Shown here: positions 19,983-24,797 of the stretch, one piece after another
How positions within the stretch are numbered: the first letter of the stretch is position 1
How the letters are laid out: each line of letters begins with the position of its first letter
Assembly (NCBI GenBank): GCA_046540795.1
Contig: JBKHEN010000026.1
Coordinates: 1-24,797 of the forward strand
Origin: JAAAOH01 sp046540795
GTDB taxonomy: Bacteria > Spirochaetota > Spirochaetia > DSM-27196 > PWMO01
Direction: 5' to 3'
Length of the DNA: 24,797 nucleotides
Notes under the pieces: generated by a model
Seen by the model: only the letters and a program-made list of their open reading frames with translations
Told to the model about the DNA's origin: nothing
The model's database searches: none
Program-made: the position numbers and the translations under genes

Positions 19983-21608
19983 ATGAGGACCGTACCGGAA
20001 CACGTCGATATCTACGACACGACGCTGCGTGACGGGACACAGCGCGAGGGGCTTTCGCTGTCCCTCGACGACAAGCTGCGTATCGCCCGGCGCCTCGATG
20101 AGCTGGGAGTAACCTACATCGAAGGAGGATGGCCCGGCTCGAACCCGAAGGACGCCGGTCTCTTCGACAAAGCCCGAGAGATGCAGTGGCACACGGCGGC
20201 GGTTGCAGCCTTCGGATCGACGTGTCGGGTGGGCAAGACTCCGGACGAGGACCAAAACATCGCCGCCTTGCTCGATGCGGAGACGCCGGTCTGTACGGTA
20301 GTAGGAAAGACGTGGAGACTGCACGTCACCGACGTACTGCGCACGGACCTTGCGGAAAACCTTCGTCTGATCGAGGAGAGCGTGGCGTACCTGATTTCCC
20401 GAGGACGGCGCGTCGTCTACGATGCGGAGCACTTTTTCGACGGCTATGCCGCCGACCCGGACTATTCCCTCGAAACGCTCGAGGCCGCCGCGCGGGGTGG
20501 CGCCGAGGTTCTCGTTCTCTGTGACACCAACGGGGGGAGCCTCCCTTGGACGGTTGAAGAGGCATTCCGGGAGGTGTCGCGGCACCTCGGCGACGTTCCC
20601 CTGGGGATGCATGCACACAACGACGGCGAGGTCGGAGTAGCCAACTCGCTGGCCGCGGTGCGCAGCGGTGCGGTTCACGTGCAGGGAACGGTCAACGGCT
20701 ACGGTGAGCGCTGTGGCAACGCCAACCTCTGCTCCATCATCCCGGATCTGGAGATCAAGATGGACGTGCGATGCCTTGCCGACGGCAGGCTGTCGGAGTT
20801 GTACGATACCGCGCATTTCGTGGCGGAGGTCGCGAACCTGCCTCCCGACGACCACGCCCCCTACGTGGGACGCAGTGCCTTTGCCCACAAAGGCGGCATC
20901 CACGTGGCTGCCATGCGGCGGAACCCCCGGTCCTACCAGCACGTCGATCCCGAGCTCGTGGGTAACGAGATGCGGATCGTGGTGAGCGAGCTCTCGGGCC
21001 GGGGCAACCTGCTGAGCAAGGCCGAAGAGCTCGGTGTGGAAAGCTCGGGGGACGTGGCGGATGTGCTCGAGCGGATCAAGGAGCTCGAGTCCCGCGGCTT
21101 CTCGTTCGAGGCTGCCGAGGCGTCGGTGGCAATGATGCTGCACCGGCGCAAGAGCGACTACCGCAGTCCCTTCGCGCTGGTCGACTACACCTGTATCGTC
21201 GAGCATCGTCACGGGCGGGGAATGGTCACCGAGGCAACCGTGAAGGTTCGTGTGGGCGAGGAGGTTTACCACACCGCAAGCGAAGGCAACGGCCCGGTTG
21301 ACGCCCTCTACCGCGCGCTCAGTAAAGCACTCTCGCCGGTGATCGAGGGCTTCGATCAGGTACAGCTCGCCGACTACAAGGTTCGCATTCTCGACGGCGT
21401 AAACGGCACCGCAGCCACCACCCGAGTGCTGGTGGACATGACCCTCGACGGCCGGCGCTGGAGTACCGTAGGAGCGTCCACGAACATCATCGAAGCCTCC
21501 TGGCAGGCCGTCTCCGACGGTATCGAGTACGGATTGTTGCAATACCGTCGGGTGGAGGAGACCCCTATGGAGAGAGGATCTCCAGAGCAAGCTCCGGCCG
21601 GTCGGTGA
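19983..21608 (+). CDS. cimA: (R)-citramalate synthase
   Basis: CimA condenses acetyl-CoA with pyruvate to give citramalate, the entry to 2-oxobutyrate and isoleucine without threonine. The 541-residue protein belongs to the LeuA/CimA family. The metal-binding start of the TIM barrel is DTTLRDGTQREG (12-23), followed by GVTYIEGGWPGSNPKD, which is typical of CimA rather than 2-isopropylmalate synthase. The HAHN motif is at 210-213 and GYGERCGNAN at 239-248. A C-terminal regulatory domain (about 400-530) would bind the feedback inhibitor, probably isoleucine. The start has AAGGAGG five bases upstream. It follows ilvBH and the Ile attenuator. Its end overlaps the convergent phosphodiesterase gene by 44 bases. 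Homocitrate or isopropylmalate synthase is less likely but not excluded from motifs alone. Confidence 0.9.
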   Translation: MRTVPEHVDIYDTTLRDGTQREGLSLSLDDKLRIARRLDELGVTYIEGGWPGSNPKDAGLFDKAREMQWHTAAVAAFGSTCRVGKTPDEDQNIAALLDAETPVCTVVGKTWRLHVTDVLRTDLAENLRLIEESVAYLISRGRRVVYDAEHFFDGYAADPDYSLETLEAAARGGAEVLVLCDTNGGSLPWTVEEAFREVSRHLGDVPLGMHAHNDGEVGVANSLAAVRSGAVHVQGTVNGYGERCGNANLCSIIPDLEIKMDVRCLADGRLSELYDTAHFVAEVANLPPDDHAPYVGRSAFAHKGGIHVAAMRRNPRSYQHVDPELVGNEMRIVVSELSGRGNLLSKAEELGVESSGDVADVLERIKELESRGFSFEAAEASVAMMLHRRKSDYRSPFALVDYTCIVEHRHGRGMVTEATVKVRVGEEVYHTASEGNGPVDALYRALSKALSPVIEGFDQVQLADYKVRILDGVNGTAATTRVLVDMTLDGRRWSTVGASTNIIEASWQAVSDGIEYGLLQYRRVEETPMERGSPEQAPAGR

Positions 21609-22527
21609 TCAGGCCGTCGACGCCGCGGGCAGCCAACGCCGACATCTGTTGCGGATCGTTTATCGTCCACCCGGCTACGAAGAGGTTGCGTCCGCGGGCC
21701 GCCGCAACAAAACGCCTCGTTAACACGGGGATCGGGCCGCTCTTCGGTGGAACGAAGAGCGCCTCGTAGCGGGGCGCGACCAGACCGCCGGAGAAGAGCC
21801 AGGACGCCAGCAGGAGCCGCGCCACCTCTCGGTCGGTCCCGTGGGTAGCCGTCTCCGGGGAACTCCTTCGCACGCGCTCGAGGATCCCGTGGTGAAAGCT
21901 TGCGAGGACGGTGCGATCGCTGCGGCGATACTCCTTTAGCAGGCCGACGACCGCGTCGGCGAGGCCGGGGTCATCCTCCTTGATCTCGACGATCATGGGC
22001 GCTTCGGGAAACCGCTCGAAAACTTCACGAAGGGTCGGGACGGAGGTGCCCGCGCCCCGATACGGTCGCTGCTCGGGATCCTCGGGAGGCGCAAAACGAT
22101 AGCCCGCGTCGAGGTCCCGGAGTTCGGCAAGGCGAAACGAGGAGACCGGACCCTCGCCGTTCGTGGTGCGGTCGACCGTGTCGTCGTGAATGACCACCGG
22201 GATCCCGTCCGCGGTGGAGCGAACGTCCATCTCGAGGAGGTCCGCCCCGACCGCGCGAGCCTTGCGGAAGGCGGCCGTCGTGTTCTCGGGGGCGATGCCG
22301 GCTCCGCCGCGATGGGCAATGACCGCCGGGCGATCTCGGGGAAGATTCTCGAAGATGGGGTGCTCCCGGGCGGGGCGTGCGGTGAGGAGCAAGGCCAGGT
22401 ACACCGCGGCCACGGTGAGCACGATGACCTGCGGGCCGGCTCCGCGGCCCCGTCGGCCGTGCCGCTTCTCAGGGGTACAAGACCTAGGGGGAAGGCGTTC
22501 ACTCGATGAGGCCGCGGCGCTTCTCAT
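21565..22527 (-). CDS. Membrane-anchored glycerophosphodiester phosphodiesterase
   Basis: This protein of about 320 residues hydrolyses glycerophosphodiesters from phospholipid turnover to glycerol-3-phosphate and an alcohol. The catalytic residues of the GDPD fold are present: His in VIAHRGG, Glu and Asp in LLEMDVRS, His in VVIHDDTVDRTTNGEG and the metal-binding MIVEIKE. The closing VAGWTINDPQQM..GVDGLITDRPEL is also typical. A basic N-region followed by one hydrophobic helix (VIVLTVAAVYLALLL) indicates membrane anchoring with the enzyme outside. The frame is open back into the tRNA-Thr gene, so that longer start is impossible as a separate transcript. The ATG at 22527 is preferred, but no good Shine-Dalgarno is seen. 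It probably shares the tRNA promoter. Confidence 0.85.
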   Translation of the reverse strand: MRSAAASSSERLPPRSCTPEKRHGRRGRGAGPQVIVLTVAAVYLALLLTARPAREHPIFENLPRDRPAVIAHRGGAGIAPENTTAAFRKARAVGADLLEMDVRSTADGIPVVIHDDTVDRTTNGEGPVSSFRLAELRDLDAGYRFAPPEDPEQRPYRGAGTSVPTLREVFERFPEAPMIVEIKEDDPGLADAVVGLLKEYRRSDRTVLASFHHGILERVRRSSPETATHGTDREVARLLLASWLFSGGLVAPRYEALFVPPKSGPIPVLTRRFVAAARGRNLFVAGWTINDPQQMSALAARGVDGLITDRPELALEILSP

Positions 22528-22557
22528 GCCGCATATCATAATAGCACGAAATCGGAC

Positions 22558-22629
22558 AGCCAGAACTCGGATTCGAACCGAGGACCTGCTCATTACGAGT
22601 GAGCCGCTCTGCCACTGAGCTATTCTGGC
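22558..22629 (-). tRNA. tRNA-Thr(CGU)
   Basis: A complete cloverleaf of 72 bases is read by eye. The acceptor stem is GCCAGAA/TTCTGGC with discriminator T. The D stem is GCTC/GAGC, the anticodon stem GCTCA/TGAGC with loop CTCGTAA (anticodon CGT, reading ACG), and the T stem CTCGG/CCGAG with loop TTCGAAT. The 3' CCA is not encoded. The next gene on this strand starts about 30 bases after it. Confidence 0.96.
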
Positions 22630-22643
22630 GTGATTGTCTTCAG

Positions 22644-22673
22644 ACTATAGCAAAGCGCCGGGTAAAAGTACAA
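22644..22673 (-). promoter_or_regulatory. Promoter of tRNA-Thr
   Basis: On the minus strand TTGTAC (22673-22668), 18 bases and TATAGT (22649-22644) would start transcription about eight bases before the tRNA. The -10 is strong and the -35 moderate. It overlaps the divergent sigma-28-type promoter on the plus strand. Confidence 0.55.
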
Positions 22674-22689
22674 TCCCCGTAGCCGAATA
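22663..22689 (+). promoter_or_regulatory. Sigma-28 (FliA)-type promoter of the flagellar rod operon
   Basis: TAAA (22663-22666), exactly 15 bases and GCCGAATA (22682-22689) match the flagellar sigma-28 consensus TAAA-N15-GCCGATAA at ten of twelve positions. Transcription would start near 22696 and give a leader of about 65 bases before flgF. No competing sigma-70 promoter of similar quality is seen here. Confidence 0.7.
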
Positions 22690-22704
22690 TCAAGATCAAC
22701 GGCC

Positions 22705-22755
22705 GTCCTCCGATAATCAGTGGTAGACGGTGGCTACATGCCGCCATCGGAGGAC
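22705..22755 (+). promoter_or_regulatory. 5' UTR hairpin sequestering the flgF ribosome binding site
   Basis: GTCCTCCGAT (22705-22714) is a perfect complement of ATCGGAGGAC (22746-22755), which contains the Shine-Dalgarno GGAGGA (22749-22754). A second stem, GGTGGC (22729-22734)/GCCGCC (22740-22745) with one G-U pair, stacks directly on it. In the folded leader the ribosome binding site is fully paired. This suggests translational control of the rod genes, but the controlling factor is unknown. Confidence 0.7.
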
Positions 22756-22760
22756 CGACT

Positions 22761-23627
22761 GTGATTCGTGGACTGTACACGGGCGCGAGCGGAATGGTTG
22801 CGCAGCAGCACCGCATGGACCAGCTGTCGAACAACCTTGCGAACGTGGATACCGAAGGCTACAAGCGCGACATGTCTCTGCACAAGGCGTTCCCCGAGCT
22901 CTTGATCCGTCGATTCAACGACGACGGCGTCGTCCGCGTGCCGCACCGCACGCAATCGCTGGGCTCGGTGGATAATGCGCCGGTGGTGGGAAAGCTCGGG
23001 ACCGGCGTGGAGCAGAACGAGGCGTACACGGTATTCTCCCAGGGCTCACTTTCGGAGACGCAGAATCCCTTCGATGTAGCCTTAGAGGGCGACGGTTTCT
23101 TTGCCGTGGACACTCCCAACGGCGAGCGCTACACCCGAAACGGCGGTTTCATCCTGGGACCCGAGAGTATGCTCGTAACCAAGGACGGGTACCCGGTCCT
23201 GTCGGAGGACGGTGAGCCCATTCAGATTCGCAAGAACAACTTCGCCATAGACAAGGACGGAACGATCTTCGCAAGTGACGCGTTTCCCGATGATCCCCAA
23301 CGCCTGATCTCGATGGCGGAGAACGAGTGGGAAGACGTCGAGGAGGTGGGTCGGCTGAAGCTCGTGGACGTGCGTGAGCCGCGCTACTTGCGCAAGCAGG
23401 GCGACAGTCTGTGGACCAGCACGCGAGACTCCGGGGACGCGCAGATTCTGCAAGGAGAGGACCGACCGGCGGTGGAGCAGGGCTTTCTCGAGAAAGCCAA
23501 CGTCGACCCTGTCAGCGAAATGGTTCGGATGATCGAGGTCAACCGCGCCTATGAAGCGAACCAACGGGCGGTGCAGGCTCACGACGAGAACACCGGACGC
23601 CTGCTGAATCAGGTGATGCGACTCTGA
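22761..23627 (+). CDS. flgF: Flagellar basal-body rod protein, FlgF/FlhO-like
   Basis: This 288-residue protein belongs to the flagellar rod/hook family. It has the N-terminal rod motif (MIRGLYTGASGMVAQQHRMD, then QLSNNLANVDTEGYKR), the central GDGFFAVDTPNGERYTRNGGF of FlgF/FlgG, and the C-terminal helix KANVDPVSEMVRMIEVNRAYE. It is a proximal rod component of the periplasmic flagellum. It lies directly before flgG and differs more from the FlgG consensus, so FlgF (FlhO in Borrelia terms) is the better name. The start is a GTG with GGAGGA six bases upstream, and that Shine-Dalgarno is buried in a leader hairpin. Expression probably depends on sigma-28 (promoter at 22663-22689). FlgG-like naming (FlgG1) is an alternative. 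Confidence 0.9.
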   Translation: MIRGLYTGASGMVAQQHRMDQLSNNLANVDTEGYKRDMSLHKAFPELLIRRFNDDGVVRVPHRTQSLGSVDNAPVVGKLGTGVEQNEAYTVFSQGSLSETQNPFDVALEGDGFFAVDTPNGERYTRNGGFILGPESMLVTKDGYPVLSEDGEPIQIRKNNFAIDKDGTIFASDAFPDDPQRLISMAENEWEDVEEVGRLKLVDVREPRYLRKQGDSLWTSTRDSGDAQILQGEDRPAVEQGFLEKANVDPVSEMVRMIEVNRAYEANQRAVQAHDENTGRLLNQVMRL

Positions 23628-23677
23628 GATAAGGGCATGCAGGAACGGCGAGAGCAAGCAAGAGAGGTACCGAAGAC

Positions 23678-24472
23678 ATGATGCGTTCCCTGTGGACCGC
23701 GGCGTCCGGAATGAACGGGCAGCAGTTCAACATCGACACTATCGCGAATAACCTTTCAAACGTGAACACCACCGGTTTCAAGAAGAACCGCCCCGACTTC
23801 GAGGACCTGCTTTACCAGACCATTCGCACCGCCGGCACGCCGGCTACGGAGCAGACGCTGAAGCCGGTGGGCGTCCAGGTGGGGCACGGCGTGAAATCCG
23901 GCGCGTCGCAGAAGATTCATACCCAGGGATCTCTCGAGAATACCGGCAATATCTCCGACATCGCTATCGAGGGGGAGGGGTTCTTTCGGGTGCTCACCCA
24001 CGACGGCTCCTTCGGTTACACCCGCGACGGATCTTTCAAGATCGACGCCGACGGTCAGCTCGTCACCTCCCAGGGATACCGTCTGATGCCCGAGGTGACG
24101 ATGCCGGATAACTTCATACGCGATAGCCTGACCATCAACAAGGACGGACGTATTACGGTGAAAGTGCCGGGAAGCGACGATCCGGTGGAGGTCGGGCAAC
24201 TGCAGCTCTATCGTTTCGTCAATCCCGCCGGGTTGAACGCCGTAGGGGAAAACCTCCTGAAGGAAACGGCAGCCTCGGGCGAGCCGATCTCCGGAACCCC
24301 GGGCGTGGAGGGTATGGGGAGCACTCTTCACAAGTTCCTCGAGACGTCAAACGTGGAAATTGTCAATGAGATGGTGGACATGATCGTGGCACAGCGTGCC
24401 TACGAGTTGAACAGCAAGGCCATCCAGACCAGCGACACGATGCTCGGCATCGCAAACAACCTCAAACGGTAG
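23678..24472 (+). CDS. flgG: Flagellar distal rod protein FlgG
   Basis: This 264-residue protein has the normal FlgG length and all landmarks. The N-terminal rod helix is MMRSLWTAASGMNGQQFNID with TIANNLSNVNTTGFKKNRPDFEDLLYQTI. The FlgG signature is IAIEGEGFFRV and FGYTRDGSFKIDADGQLVTS, followed by GYRLMPEVTMP. The C-terminal helix is TSNVEIVNEMVDMIVAQRAYELNSKAIQTSD. It builds the distal rod that passes the periplasm. It lies 50 bases after flgF on the same strand, in a gap with no visible promoter or terminator, so it is presumably co-transcribed. A GAGG about ten bases before the first of two adjacent ATGs is the likely ribosome site. Confidence 0.95.
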   Translation: MMRSLWTAASGMNGQQFNIDTIANNLSNVNTTGFKKNRPDFEDLLYQTIRTAGTPATEQTLKPVGVQVGHGVKSGASQKIHTQGSLENTGNISDIAIEGEGFFRVLTHDGSFGYTRDGSFKIDADGQLVTSQGYRLMPEVTMPDNFIRDSLTINKDGRITVKVPGSDDPVEVGQLQLYRFVNPAGLNAVGENLLKETAASGEPISGTPGVEGMGSTLHKFLETSNVEIVNEMVDMIVAQRAYELNSKAIQTSDTMLGIANNLKR

Positions 24473-24483
24473 GAAGGTAGTTT

Positions 24484-24797
24484 ATGCTGGACCCGGTCGG
24501 CGCTAATCTCTCTCGCTTTCAGGCGACGCGCTCAGCCGCCGCAGACCCGAGCGGAGTAGAAACCGACACCGCTCGTTTGGAAGAAGTGGCGACTGAGTTC
24601 GAAGCGCTATTCGTAGAGCAGATGCTCACGTCGATGCGTGATACACTAAACACCGATGACCGCATGCTGCACGGTGGCACCGGTGAGGAGTACTTCGAGG
24701 ACATGCTCTACAGCGAGTACGCCAAGCTGATGGCTAAACGCATGGACTTCGGTATCGCCGATATGATCACCAAGCACCACGGTCAGTCGGGTGGAGA
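24484..24797 (+). CDS. flgJ: Rod-binding protein FlgJ, N-terminal part (runs off the window)
   Basis: An open frame starts at the ATG at 24484, 11 bases after flgG, with AGGAAGG upstream, and continues past the window end. The first 104 codons include the FlgJ rod-binding domain: EEVATEFEALFVEQMLTSM, then RDTLNTDDRMLHGGTGEEYF and EDMLYSEYAKLMAKRMDFGI. FlgJ caps or guides rod assembly. In many bacteria it also carries a C-terminal muramidase domain, and whether this one does cannot be seen. It belongs to the flgF-flgG operon. Confidence 0.88.
   Translation, partial: MLDPVGANLSRFQATRSAAADPSGVETDTARLEEVATEFEALFVEQMLTSMRDTLNTDDRMLHGGTGEEYFEDMLYSEYAKLMAKRMDFGIADMITKHHGQSGG

Noticed and set aside
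19965..21590. 541-codon open frame antisense to cimA
   Set aside because: It is a shadow of the real cimA frame, with no domain and no ribosome binding site.

Overview
The window is about 25 kb of GC-rich bacterial chromosome, densely coding on both strands, with no mobile element or CRISPR array seen. It most likely comes from a spirochaete of the Spirochaetaceae (free-living Spirochaeta-like). The best evidence is a full-length homologue of the P83/100 antigen, a family characteristic of spirochaetes. Supporting evidence is a flagellar rod gene cluster with spirochaete-like order, a penicillin-binding protein with an unusual insertion, and a cyclic-nucleotide-domain/TPR protein next to a Crp-like regulator. 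The genus is not determined. No gene-free stretch exceeds about 230 bases.

Layout. (1) 12-755 is a NitT/TauT-type ABC ATPase that converges on the redox repressor gene rex (863-1522, minus). (2) 1631-5254 (plus) holds an exported beta-propeller/helical-repeat protein and the P83/100 homologue, the latter with a clear sigma-70 promoter. (3) 5360-15553 is a long minus-strand block of cell-envelope genes. In transcription order these are a PHP phosphoesterase, the MCE-type lipid transporter genes mlaE-mlaF-mlaD, a TPR lipoprotein, a small membrane protein, a LysM/M23 peptidase and an exported PEGA-like protein. A strong terminator and a candidate small RNA follow, then a class A penicillin-binding protein and a short ParB-like protein with an amphipathic tail. 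Many of these genes overlap by 1-4 bases, which suggests translational coupling. (4) 15659-17302 (plus) holds two cyclic-nucleotide-domain proteins, closed by a terminator. (5) 17529-21608 (plus) is ilvB-ilvH-cimA for branched-chain amino acids. Between ilvH and cimA lies a 15-codon leader peptide with four consecutive isoleucine codons, followed by a rho-independent terminator. This looks like an isoleucine attenuator placed inside the operon. (6) A glycerophosphodiesterase and tRNA-Thr(CGU) lie on the minus strand. (7) 22761 to the end (plus) holds flgF-like, flgG and the start of flgJ, behind a sigma-28-type promoter and a leader hairpin that buries the ribosome binding site.

The strongest candidates for undescribed biology are regulatory RNA elements. 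They are the Ile-codon attenuator in front of citramalate synthase, the Shine-Dalgarno-sequestering hairpin of the flagellar rod operon (with an 8-codon upstream ORF threaded through it), and a candidate ~93-nt small RNA with a C-rich anti-Shine-Dalgarno loop between the PEGA-like gene and the penicillin-binding protein gene. All three are read from sequence only and need folding, comparative and transcript data.
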